Below are positions 9,716 through 18,500 of a stretch of DNA of 35,451 nucleotides, in pieces. This DNA is from an uncultured Oscillospiraceae bacterium (GTDB lineage Bacteria; Bacillota; Clostridia; Oscillospirales; Oscillospiraceae). The notes below the pieces were generated by a model. It saw nothing but the letters and a program-made list of their open reading frames with translations, ran no database searches and had not been told where the DNA came from. Numbering within the stretch: position 1 is the stretch's first letter; every line of letters begins with the position of its first letter. The stretch is from positions 1 through 35,451 of the forward strand of contig CAJTVM010000020.1 in NCBI GenBank assembly GCA_910579595.1, in the 5' to 3' direction. The translations under genes were made by a program, and so were the position numbers.

Positions 9716-10927
9716 TCAGCCGCCCTGAGGAAACCAGCCCATATCGGCGCATTTCCCCAGATCCCAGCTGTCCCAGCCCACCCAGTCGGGACTGTTCACC
9801 GTGTCCAGCAGGAGCTTGTAGCTCCAGTAGAAGTAGCCGCTGCCCCGCCTCCAGGCGGCCAGCTGGGCGCCAGCCAGCTGCCGGTAGAAGTCCCGCTCGG
9901 CCTCCGGGTCCATCCTCTGCCGGGACTGGGTGAAGTCCACGCCGTTGAGAGTGGACTGCCCGCCCTTGGTATCCACCCCCACCGCGCAGGAGTTGAACAG
10001 GCACCACTCGCCGCACACCACGGGGACATATTCCTGAACCTGGGCGATCTCCTCGGCAAAATGCTCCTGGATGTACCCGAGGTAGCCGTCCAGGGTCTTC
10101 TCACAGCCCATACTCTCCGCGAACATCAGGTACTGGTGGGTGTCCAGCATGACGTTCCGAAACCTGGGCTGGGTAATAAAGTCCTTCCAGGCGTGGAGCT
10201 GGAAACCATCGTGGAATACCACGTACTTGCCGTCCGCCACGTTGGGGCGGATGCAGTCGTAGGCCCTCCCGTAAAACTCCCGGAGGAATTCCAGGGTGTT
10301 GGGAGCGCTGCCCTGGGCCAGCTCCTTATCCACAGGCGGATATCGGTTGGGCACGTCCATGCTGATCCACATCGGCTCCGTAATGGGCTCGTTGATGGGG
10401 GTGATGCCGAACAGGCCCGGACGCTGTCCGTAGCGCTTGGCCAGCCGCTCCAGCACAGTCAGGACGAAGTCCACTTCCTCCGGCGCCTGGCTCCACCTGC
10501 ACACACCGCAGATGCCGCCGTTATCAAAGCCGTTCTGGCTCAGGGGGGCGGTGTGCAGATCGATGAGGATTTGCAGGCCATACTTTTCCGCCCAGGAAAA
10601 AGCATTGTCCAGTTCCCCGATACAGCCGATAAAGGGGGGCCTATCGCCGAACACAAAATAGGGCACGGGGATGCGCACAGTGTTCAGGCCAATGCGCCGG
10701 ATGGCGGCGAAGTCCCGCTCGGTGATATATTCACTGCGGTGGATTTTGATCCGGGCCCCGTAGACCTCCGGGGACAGCTGCCGGGGGAGGTAGTACTCGT
10801 CCTCCGCGGTGGTGCCGTCGAACAGCGCGGGGCTCATCCACTTCTCCAGGACCAGCCAGTTGCCTAAGTTGACACCTTTGACATACATTGCTTCCGCCTC
10901 GCTTTCCATTTTATCCCGGCCTTCCAT
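9716..10927 (-). CDS. GH5 family exo-1,3-beta-glucanase-like glycosidase
   Basis: This is a 403-residue TIM-barrel glycosidase. The opening KGVNLGNWLVLEKWM is typical of fungal-type exo-beta-1,3-glucanases in GH5. The acid/base is E180 in GITPINEP and the nucleophile is E307 in VVCGEWCLF; HDGFQ and the late tryptophans also fit. There is no signal peptide, so it should act on imported beta-glucosides or oligosaccharides in the cytoplasm. The start is uncertain: in-frame ATGs at 10927, 10909 and the MYVKG position (10888) all have weak ribosome binding sites. It is the first gene of a likely two-gene operon with the GH13 enzyme and is transcribed divergently from the response regulator. Confidence 0.87.
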   Translation of the reverse strand: MEGRDKMESEAEAMYVKGVNLGNWLVLEKWMSPALFDGTTAEDEYYLPRQLSPEVYGARIKIHRSEYITERDFAAIRRIGLNTVRIPVPYFVFGDRPPFIGCIGELDNAFSWAEKYGLQILIDLHTAPLSQNGFDNGGICGVCRWSQAPEEVDFVLTVLERLAKRYGQRPGLFGITPINEPITEPMWISMDVPNRYPPVDKELAQGSAPNTLEFLREFYGRAYDCIRPNVADGKYVVFHDGFQLHAWKDFITQPRFRNVMLDTHQYLMFAESMGCEKTLDGYLGYIQEHFAEEIAQVQEYVPVVCGEWCLFNSCAVGVDTKGGQSTLNGVDFTQSRQRMDPEAERDFYRQLAGAQLAAWRRGSGYFYWSYKLLLDTVNSPDWVGWDSWDLGKCADMGWFPQGG

Positions 10928-10947
10928 GGCCTCAGTTTAATTTTATA

Positions 10948-10983
10948 TTGTATCATAAACCTACGGAAAGAACCACATGGTTC
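10948..10983 (-). promoter_or_regulatory. Promoter/operator region of the glycosidase pair
   Basis: The minus strand has a good -10 hexamer, TACAAT, within an AT-rich run. Its expected -35 position falls on one arm of an inverted repeat, GAACCA-N2-TGGTTC (10970-10983). An inverted repeat over a poor -35 suggests a sugar-responsive regulator, but none is encoded next to it apart from the divergent two-component system. Confidence 0.35.
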
Positions 10984-11013
10984 AATGCAGATTCTTGAAA
11001 ATTCAATCACCAT

Positions 11014-11043
11014 TTGACCTGGCGGCTCTGTTGATGCTAAAAT
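11014..11043 (+). promoter_or_regulatory. Promoter of the two-component operon
   Basis: TTGACC (11014-11019), an 18-bp spacer and TAAAAT (11038-11043) form a good sigma-A type promoter 44 bp before the response regulator start. Confidence 0.65.
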
Positions 11044-11086
11044 GATGGATAATAGATGTATCATGAAAGGCAGGAGGTGTGCCCCT

Positions 11087-11755
11087 ATGAACAAAATCCT
11101 GATTGCCGAGGACGAGCCTGCCATCGCCAACCTCATCAAAACCGCTCTGGACGGGCCGGACTACCGCTGCACCTGGGCCGCCGACGGCATCTCCGCGTCG
11201 GATCTGCTGGAGCGGGAACCCTTCGATCTGGTGCTGCTGGATATCATGCTCCCCGGGGCAGACGGCTACGAAGTGCTGGACTACTGCCGCTCCCTGGAGG
11301 CGCCGGTTATCTTCCTCACCGCCAAAGGGACGGTGGAGGACCGGGTCAAGGGCCTGCGTCTGGGGGCGGAGGACTATATTACAAAACCCTTCGAGCTGAT
11401 GGAGCTACTGGCCCGGGTGGAGACGGTGCTGCGCCGGTGCGGCAAGACGGGACGGGTGCTGTCCCTCCCGCCGGACATTGAGATCGACACCGCCGCTCAT
11501 ACGGTGCGCCGGTGCGGCGTCCCAGTGGCCCTTACCGCCAAAGAGTATGAGCTGCTGCTCCTGTTCGTACAGAACAAAAACGTGGCCCTGTACCGGGATC
11601 GCATTTACGAAAAGGTGTGGGGGGACGAATACCTGGGGGACAGCCGCACCGTGGATCTGCACATACAGCGGATGCGAAAAAAGCTGGGACTGGAAAACCG
11701 GCTGGTGGCGGTATACAAGGTGGGCTACCGCCTGGAGGTGGGTACTTTTTCTTGA
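11087..11755 (+). CDS. OmpR-family response regulator
   Basis: This is a 222-residue DNA-binding response regulator. The start is the ATG at 11087, nine bases after AGGAGG (11072-11077); upstream in-frame ATGs lie in the leader. The receiver domain (about 1-115) has the acidic pair E8/D9, phospho-acceptor D52 in LLDIMLPG, T78 and K100 in YITKPF. The C-terminal winged helix (about 125-220) has ALTAKEYELL and DSRTVDLHIQRMRKKL. The last residues, GTFS, and the stop codon lie inside a dispersed hairpin repeat (11740-11787), so the C-terminus seems shaped by that repeat. It is paired with the kinase 107 bp downstream. The OmpR family and VanR-like layout are clear, but the signal and regulon are not. 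Confidence 0.93.
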   Translation: MNKILIAEDEPAIANLIKTALDGPDYRCTWAADGISASDLLEREPFDLVLLDIMLPGADGYEVLDYCRSLEAPVIFLTAKGTVEDRVKGLRLGAEDYITKPFELMELLARVETVLRRCGKTGRVLSLPPDIEIDTAAHTVRRCGVPVALTAKEYELLLLFVQNKNVALYRDRIYEKVWGDEYLGDSRTVDLHIQRMRKKLGLENRLVAVYKVGYRLEVGTFS

Positions 11756-11787
11756 ACGAAAAAGTACCCAAAAAGAACTTTAAGCCC
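11740..11787 (+). terminator. Terminator-like hairpin repeat, copy 1 (inside the operon)
   Basis: GGGTACTTTTTC (11740-11751) and GAAAAAGTACCC (11758-11769) form a perfect 12-bp stem with a 6-nt loop, followed by AAAAAGAACTTTAAGCC. Related copies lie at 24322-24367 and 28198-28241. The response regulator stop codon (TGA, 11753-11755) sits in the loop. No U-tract follows on the plus strand, so partial attenuation between regulator and kinase is more likely than full termination. Confidence 0.7.
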
Positions 11788-11862
11788 GCTGACGCACAGG
11801 ACGCAAGCTGTTTTGCAGTCACCCGGCAACGAAATGCCATTTTATGGGGGGAGAGGTTTGGG

Positions 11863-13281
11863 ATGAAGTTATTCTGGAAGCTGTTCTGTTCCATGGTGTG
11901 CGTCACCGTTCTGGCCTGCTCTCTGGGTGGATTTGTCCTCATCGACGGGCAGTTCCGCACCGCCCTGAACCAGGAGGTTCAGGCGCTGTACGAGGAAAAC
12001 GATATGCTGCGCTGCGCCTTGTCCATGGAGGCGGAGGGACGGGTGCTGTCCGGCCGGGAGGAGCTGGCCCGACTGACCCAGGGCGTGACCCTGGCCACCG
12101 TGGGGCGGGCGGCGGCCTTCCGGCTCAGCGATGAAACCGGCGCGGAGCTGGGCGGCAACAACGCCCTTCCTCCGGATCTGAACACCTTCCCTCTGACCTC
12201 CGAATTATCGGAAAATCAGTGGGGTTGGAGGCTGGCCAACGTGGCCCGGGGGGCATATTTTTTGCACGGGGCCAGCGCCCTCACCCTGCTGGACGAGACG
12301 GTGTACCTGGAAAACTGCCGGGACGTATCCGCCCTGTTTGCCCAACGCTCCGCCCAGTACCGCAGCTTTTTCTACATGATGCTGGCCCTGATCGCCGGAG
12401 TGGGGGCACTGTCTTTCGTGGTGTCCCACCTGATCCTTCGGCCGCTGAACCGGCTGTCCGCCGCCGCCCGGGGCATGGCGGACGGCGAGCTGGGCCAGCA
12501 AGTGCCCGTGCGAAGCGATGACGAGCTGGGGCGGCTGTCCGCCGATTTCAACGCCATGGCCCGACGCATTGAGGCGCAGGTGAAGGAGCTTACCGACGCC
12601 GCCCGTCGAGAGAAGGACTTCACCGGCAGCTTTGCCCACGAGATCAAAACGCCGCTGACCTCCATCATCGGCTACGCCGACCTGCTGCTGTCCCGGGACA
12701 ATTCCCCGGAGCAGGTGCGGGAGAGCGCCGGGTACATCTTCCGGGAGGGGAAGCGGCTGGAGGCGCTGTCGAGCAAGCTGATGGAGCTGATCGTGCTGGA
12801 CCGGCGGGACTTCCCCAAGCGAGCGATGTCCATGCGGGCCTTTCTGGAGCGCACCGGCATCGCCCTGCGCCCCGCCCTGGAGCAGGCGGGCATCCAGCTG
12901 ACCGTCGAGGCGGAGGAGGCCCCCGCCTTCATCGAGCCGGATCTGATGGAAACAGTATGCCTGAACCTGTTGGACAACGCCCGGAAAGCCACCCCGGCGG
13001 GCGGCAGCGTCACCCTCACCGGGCGGGCAGAAGGGGACGGCGGCTATCTCATCCAGGTATCGGACACCGGCAAGGGCATCCCGGAATCGGAGCTGGAGCG
13101 GATCACCGAGCCCTTTTACATGGTAGACAAGTCCCGTGCCCGTGCCCAGGGGGGCGCGGGGCTGGGGCTGGCGCTGTGCCGGCGGATTGTGGAGCTTCAC
13201 GGCGGCACGCTGGAATTTGAAAGCGTGCTGGGCCAGGGCGCCACGGCGAGGATTCACCTGAAGGGAGGGGACGGCGGATGA
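11863..13281 (+). CDS. Membrane sensor histidine kinase
   Basis: This 472-residue histidine kinase starts at ATG 11863 after GGAGAGG. TM1 is at about 7-27, the extracytoplasmic sensor at about 28-166 (no recognised fold) and TM2 at about 169-191. A HAMP domain (about 192-245) and a HisKA domain follow, with phospho-acceptor H259 in SFAHEIKTPLTS. The HATPase domain has the N box LLDNARKA, the G1 box DTGKGIP and the G2 box GGAGLGLAL. The stop overlaps the next start (ATGA, 13278-13281), so the third gene is translationally coupled and is probably part of the signalling unit. Confidence 0.94.
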   Translation: MKLFWKLFCSMVCVTVLACSLGGFVLIDGQFRTALNQEVQALYEENDMLRCALSMEAEGRVLSGREELARLTQGVTLATVGRAAAFRLSDETGAELGGNNALPPDLNTFPLTSELSENQWGWRLANVARGAYFLHGASALTLLDETVYLENCRDVSALFAQRSAQYRSFFYMMLALIAGVGALSFVVSHLILRPLNRLSAAARGMADGELGQQVPVRSDDELGRLSADFNAMARRIEAQVKELTDAARREKDFTGSFAHEIKTPLTSIIGYADLLLSRDNSPEQVRESAGYIFREGKRLEALSSKLMELIVLDRRDFPKRAMSMRAFLERTGIALRPALEQAGIQLTVEAEEAPAFIEPDLMETVCLNLLDNARKATPAGGSVTLTGRAEGDGGYLIQVSDTGKGIPESELERITEPFYMVDKSRARAQGGAGLGLALCRRIVELHGGTLEFESVLGQGATARIHLKGGDGG

Positions 13282-14057
13282 GACTGGCGAAAAAATGGCT
13301 ATTCCCCCTGCTGACCTGCCTGGTCGTGTTAGGCTCGGTGGCGCTTCCCCGGCGCATTTCCGAGGCCAGGGACGCCAAACAGCTCGGGCAGATCCACACG
13401 GAGGATCTGGCGGAGGAGGATCTGCCCGTTTACGAGCCGCCCAGCTTGATGGACAGGCTGGAGCTGTATGCCCGCTGGTGCACCCCCTCCGAAACCATCC
13501 CGTCCTTTCAATCCCCGGCGATACTGTATGATGAAGATCCGGGACAGTGCGAAAATTTGGTGCGGCAGGCGTTGGAACGTCTAGCCCAGGCGGAGGTTAT
13601 CCCCTCCCATTTTTTAAGCTCCACCCTGACAATTACCTCCCTGAATCGTATCCTGCTCTGGGATCCCGCGGTCAGCGCAGGCCGTCAGGAGCCGATGGAA
13701 TTTTGGTCGGTAATGGCGGATTTAGGGGACGGCTCCTTTTGGATGCGGCTGGACGGCGAAAGCGGCCTGCCGCTGACATGGAGCCTCTACGATCCCAATA
13801 TGGCCCGGTGGCTCCCCTACAAGGATCCCCAGGCGCTCCCCAGCCTGGCGGAGCGCTATTTTGCCCTTTTGGATTTGGAGGCCGCAGAGGTAGGCGCTTC
13901 CGGGGATACAGCCCTTTGGGAACGTCATTTCTCTACCGCGGACACAGGGATCACCTATGAAATTTCCTTCAACGCGACTATGCTGAATATCCAAGTGACG
14001 TGGGACACGACAGGCCCCATTTCCAACTTCGATCACTCTTCCGGATTCGATCGCTGA
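13278..14057 (+). CDS. Membrane-anchored protein of unknown function in the two-component operon
   Basis: This 259-residue protein has an N-terminal signal anchor (MRLAKKW followed by a hydrophobic segment, residues about 8-24) and an otherwise soluble extracytoplasmic part. There is no lipobox cysteine and no family was recognised. The C-terminal half is rich in aromatic and acidic residues. Its ATG overlaps the kinase stop codon, which argues for coupled translation and for a role close to the sensor, such as an accessory sensing or feedback protein. That role is inferred from context only. Confidence 0.8.
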   Translation: MRLAKKWLFPLLTCLVVLGSVALPRRISEARDAKQLGQIHTEDLAEEDLPVYEPPSLMDRLELYARWCTPSETIPSFQSPAILYDEDPGQCENLVRQALERLAQAEVIPSHFLSSTLTITSLNRILLWDPAVSAGRQEPMEFWSVMADLGDGSFWMRLDGESGLPLTWSLYDPNMARWLPYKDPQALPSLAERYFALLDLEAAEVGASGDTALWERHFSTADTGITYEISFNATMLNIQVTWDTTGPISNFDHSSGFDR

Positions 14058-14146
14058 AAAGATGCCATTATGCTGCAAAAATGTATAAATTTCGACGGCG
14101 GATTGTGATACGCTGAGGGAACAGACCAGATAAAGGAGTGTTCCAA

Positions 14147-14947
14147 ATGAAAACTGTCCTTAGCCGCCCCCAACGGCAGCGCGGCCAAACGCTGTCCCCG
14201 CCCCTGCTGTTCGCCCTGGCCCTGCTGCTGTTCTCCGCCGGGCTGGGATTGGGCTGGACCGGAGGGGCGGCGCATGAAGAAGCAATCCCAGGGGCCGCTG
14301 CGGCCAGCTCTGTACCGGCGGCCACCCTCCCGCCTGTCCAAACCCCTGCCCCCCCGTCGGACGAACCCGTTCCCGCCCAACCCGCCGGGGAGAATTGGGC
14401 GCTGAGGCTGGTAAACGCCGATCACCCCCTGCCGGACGGCTTTGCCGTGCCGGAGCTTACCCAGCTGCGCAGTGGACAAGCTGTTGACAGCCGGGCCTAC
14501 CCCGATCTCCAGCGGATGATGGACGACGCTCGGGCCGTTGGACTCCAGCCGGTGATCTGCTCGTCCTGCCGCAGCTGGGAGGAGCAGGAACAGCTTTTTG
14601 AACAAGAGGTGCAAAACTGGATAAACCGGGGATACATACGGGAGGAAGCCGAGGGCAAGGCCGCCACATGGGTGGCCCGTCCCGGCGCCAGCGAGCACCA
14701 GACCGGGCTGGCACTGGATATCGTGGATCTGTCCTATCAAACGCTGGACGAGGGCCAGGAGGACACCCCCGTCCAGCGGTGGCTGATGGAGCACTGCGCC
14801 GACTATGGGTTCATCCTGCGCTACCCTACCGGCAAAAGCGCCCTCACCGGGGTCAGCTACGAACCCTGGCACTACCGCTATGTGGGCGTGGAAGTTGCAC
14901 AGGCCATCATGGAGCAGGGGCTATGCCTGGAGGAATACCTGGCCTGA
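14147..14947 (+). CDS. VanY-type D,D-carboxypeptidase
   Basis: This 266-residue M15B peptidase should trim the terminal D-Ala from peptidoglycan stem peptides outside the membrane. It has one N-terminal membrane segment (residues about 17-36), then a Pro/Ala-rich linker (about 45-85) and the catalytic domain. Zinc and catalytic motifs are visible: CRSWEEQ, SEHQTGLALDI and EPWHYRYVG. The start is the ATG at 14147, eight bases after AAAGGAG (14132-14138). It lies 89 bp after the two-component operon on the same strand and may be a target or a co-transcribed output of it. A nearby vanHAX set is absent, so this is more likely wall maintenance than glycopeptide resistance. Confidence 0.92.
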   Translation: MKTVLSRPQRQRGQTLSPPLLFALALLLFSAGLGLGWTGGAAHEEAIPGAAAASSVPAATLPPVQTPAPPSDEPVPAQPAGENWALRLVNADHPLPDGFAVPELTQLRSGQAVDSRAYPDLQRMMDDARAVGLQPVICSSCRSWEEQEQLFEQEVQNWINRGYIREEAEGKAATWVARPGASEHQTGLALDIVDLSYQTLDEGQEDTPVQRWLMEHCADYGFILRYPTGKSALTGVSYEPWHYRYVGVEVAQAIMEQGLCLEEYLA

Positions 14948-15246
14948 CGCGCCGCACAACGCCACCGCGTCTGATAATCTGTCATGCTGCACTTCCCCTT
15001 ATGATTTTGTATAACAACGCTGACAGCAGTATAACACATTTTAAGATAAAAGAGGAGCGCGGCCTGGACAAAGCCGGATCGGGCCGGTCTATTTTCCCGC
15101 AACAGGAAAATTCAGGCATCCCTGCCGGAAACTATTTTCAGAGTTTAATTCTTTTGTAACAATTTGAATAGAACTTTCGTAATGAAACCGCGTTACTATA
15201 AATCTTGCAAGAGCTGTGATTTCTTCTTCATTTTATCCTCCCTTTC

Positions 15247-15280
15247 AGAGCCGGGGCGGCAACGCCCCGGCTCTCCCTTT
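15247..15280 (+). terminator. Intrinsic terminator
   Basis: AGAGCCGGGGCG (15247-15258), loop GCAA and CGCCCCGGCTCT (15263-15274) form a perfect 12-bp stem, followed by CCCTTTCT. Confidence 0.8.
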
Positions 15281-15290
15281 CTGTCAAACG

Positions 15291-15324
15291 GGGCCTGTCC
15301 ATACGGACAGGCCCGCTTTCTTTT
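15291..15324 (+). terminator. Second tandem intrinsic terminator
   Basis: GGGCCTGTCC (15291-15300), loop ATAC and GGACAGGCCC (15305-15314) form a perfect 10-bp stem, followed by GCTTTCTTTT. It lies 16 bp after the previous terminator. Confidence 0.85.
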
Positions 15325-15505
15325 ACCTTCCCGAGCAATTTAATCTCGCGCCCGCTCGAAAATTCAACTTTACCCCCTGCCGCTCTTGGGTTTTTCCATC
15401 CGTGCAAGGTCAAAAAGATGTATATTTTTTGTGGGCATCCGCAATGCCCGTTCCTGGCTGATGGCCAAATCTGGGCATCGCAAGAGTCGTATCTTATTTG
15501 TCCGC

Positions 15506-18500
15506 TTACCAGCCGGTGCCCGTGCCGGTGCACGTCCAGCCCTCATCGGTGAGGAACATAACCCCGGTCCGACTGTAGGTCAGCGCCCCCTCCGGCGCGT
15601 CATCCTCCTCATAGTACCAGGTGTTGCCCACAAAAAATCCGTTGGCAGTACTCTGGTCCACCGGGACGAACACGGTGCGGTAGCTGAACGCGAACCAGGT
15701 CTTGCCGAAGTCCTGGGCGGTGAACACGAAGTTGCGGGAGCGGCACCAGGATTCCAACTCCTCCTCGCTCAGCCAGTTCAGCTCGTCGGCATTCACGTCG
15801 ATGACCTCCATAGAGGTACAGGCGTATTGGCTGCCGGGGGCAGTATGGGTCAAAACCCCCTCATAGCCCTCCGCCCACGCCCGGGCAATCTCCTCACGGC
15901 TCTGGCCCCGATCGGGAACGGAGAGGAGGGTAGAGCGCAGCTTGTCGAGCTCTACCTGGTCGAACCACCACCGCAGGTGGTCATAGGCCAGATAATCCGG
16001 ATCATCCTGATAGCGGTACAGGCCCTTATAGCAGGTGGATTCCCCGTCCTGCCCCACCAGCATCAGGTAAGACCCATCCGAGAGGAACAGGGAGGCGCTT
16101 CCGTCCGGTGAGGAAATGCGCAGGGAATCCGCCTCCGATGCGGTGGAATACGGGGCTTCCTCCCACTGGAAATCGGAGGCCAAATCGGTGAGACGGTTGA
16201 TATAATAGTCCTCACTGGGGTCGGTGATATAGGCGTAAACCCGGCTTGTGCCGGCGGGGCCAAGGGAGAGCTCAATGGTCGGCCCGGCCATTAGCCGGTC
16301 CACCACCGCCTGGACGGCCTTCTGCCCCGGGCTGGGTTCCAGCTTCTCCAGGACGCTTTCGATATAGCTGGCATCCTGGGTGAAGCTGTCCAGGGGAATG
16401 GTTCGGTTCGAGGTTTCCTCCTCGTAGCGGCGCAGCGCCTCAATGGGGTCGGTGGCCCAGTCCGCGCGGCCCGCGTCCGCCTCCGCCTGGAGCTGCTGGG
16501 CGTACTGGGTGACGGTCAGCCCCCCGGTGTCCGGCTTAATGTGCCGGGGGATGGGGGATACCGCGGTATCAATGCACTGCCACCGCTCGGGAATCCACAC
16601 GCCGCCCTCGCCGTCCTTGGCAAGCTGCACCATACGGTAAATCCACACGATGTCTGTGTTCCCATTGATGGCCTTGTAAGGCCAGTAGGCCACGTCGGTG
16701 TAGTTTTTGCCCTCCCAGAGGTATTCCCGCTCCCGCAGCTCCGTGGGGTCGTAGGGCTCCACGCCCTCGGTTTCCAGCACCTGCTGCCGGGCGTAATCCC
16801 AGATGGCCTTGGACGCGGCGGCGTAGCGCCCGGCGTCCGCGTCGCTGTACTCCACGCTGGTGGGCCAGGAGGCGGCATAGTAGTGCTCGCTGTCCCGGGC
16901 AAAGATATTGGTGTGCCCGGCGCCGACGCTGTAGAGCCAGTCCTCAAAACCCAGCTGGTCCAACTGCCTCACCGTCAGCAGCCAGCTTTCCCAGTCCTCC
17001 GGGCCGGTGGGATTGGCCAGCAGATAAAAGGCCAGGTCAACGGAATGCTCCGGCTGTGGAGCGTCCCCTTGATAGAGGGCCACCTCGACCCGCAGCTCTT
17101 CCGGGATATCCTCCAACCGGGATTGCAGGGTGTCCTTGGCCAGACCAGGGCTGTATGGCTCCACGCCCTCGGTTTCCAGCACGGTTTTCTCAGCAAAGTC
17201 CCGGATGGCGTTGAATGCGTTGTGGAAGGGATCCGCGTCCTCCACGGTATAGTAACGTACGTCGGTAGCATAGACGATAGCAAAATAGGTTTCGCCGCTG
17301 CGGGCAAAAATCTCTGAACCGCCGTTGTCCCGGTATTCGTCCAACTCCGCCTGGGACAGCCGCCGCACCCCCAGCAGCCAGCCCAGCCCGCTGCCGTCCA
17401 GGTCCGTCCAGTCCCGGTTCATCCAATAGTGCACCAGGAGGTCGCCCTCCACAGCCTGTTCATAGGGACGGACCACCACGTCCGCTTGCAGATCCTCCGG
17501 GACAGCCTCCAACCGCGCCTGAAGTGTGTCCAGGCCGGGCCGGGAACTACTGGGGGACATCTCCAGCGCGCCGGTGAAGGTGCATCCCACGGCACAACCC
17601 ATAACCAGCACCAGCGCCAGCGCCACGGCCACCACCGTTTTCGGCTTGCGGGCAATCAGCCTGATGCGCTCCCGCGCCTTCCGCTTCCCGCCGGTCATAG
17701 TGGTGGCGGTCTGAAGCAGAGGGGTGCGCCCTGCCGCGATCATGTCCACTAATGTGCGCCCATAGGGCAGGCGTTCCCCTTCGCCCAGGGCCCGGATGGC
17801 CCCCTCGTCACAGGCCAGCTCACAGTCCTGCCGGGACAGCGCAGCCGCCCACCATACCAGGGGATCGAACCAGTAGGCGCACAGGAGCAGGCAGCGCAGC
17901 AGCGCCCACCAGTGGTCGCGGTGGCGGTAGTGGGTCAGCTCGTGGGCCAGCACATGGCGCAGGCGCTCCGGGCTTTCCAGCGCGGCTGGGGTGACGCAGA
18001 TGACCGGCCGGACCACACTGCACAAACAGGGCGAGGGCAGGGCATCGGACACATACACGGTTAGGGGACAGTCCACCTCCACATATTCCGCATCCCTTAG
18101 CCGCCGGCGCAGCCGCAGGTTCACCAGCAGAAACCATGCCGCCATCATCGCCGCTCCGCCCAGCCGCACAGGGCGGGCGGACTTTTCGGCCAGCTCTGCC
18201 AACGTAGGCCCCTGCATCCGCTCCACGGTCTTCTGCTCAATGTCCATCAGGTCGCCGGGGGTGAGGGTAGATTCCTCAATCCCCTGCCGCTGGTATTCCT
18301 CCAGCACTTGAAGCCGGGCACTGTCGTAGGACTGCACCGGAATCGTGGTTCGGCCAATGTCCTCCACAAGCCGGGACTGCTCCCCCACCCTGTCCACCAG
18401 GGCCAAAACACTGTAGGCGCTGTCCACCAGGTTCACCGGGATCAGCAGACGAAGGGCCACCGCCAGCCACAGCGCATACTGCACTCTCGGATTGATTTTA

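Larger units (their letters stand above)
14948..15505. other. 558-bp gene-free interval with possible small RNA
   Basis: No convincing protein gene was found. The plus strand has a promoter-like site, TTGTAT-17 bp-TATAAC (15007-15035), and a weaker one near 15175-15202. These are followed by two strong plus-strand terminators at 15247-15280 and 15291-15324. A short transcript of about 200-280 nt, or one nearer 80 nt from the weaker promoter, could therefore be made. The stretch just before the first terminator is pyrimidine-rich and contains ATCCTCCC, complementary to ribosome binding sites. A 52-codon ORF here has no ribosome binding site. Confidence 0.35.

Noticed and set aside
8480..10867. 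Long plus-strand open frame (795 codons) opposite the glycosidase genes
   Set aside because: It is antisense to two genes with intact catalytic motifs, has a low-complexity His/Gly/Pro composition and no ribosome binding site. It is a by-product of high GC.
14147..14947. Vancomycin resistance cluster (VanR/VanS/VanY-like order)
   Set aside because: There are no vanH, vanA-type ligase or vanX genes, and stand-alone VanY-type carboxypeptidases with nearby two-component genes are common in Firmicutes.
15001..15159. 52-codon ORF in the VanY-blaR1 gap
   Set aside because: It has no ribosome binding site and overlaps the promoter-like site; there are no signs of a conserved protein.
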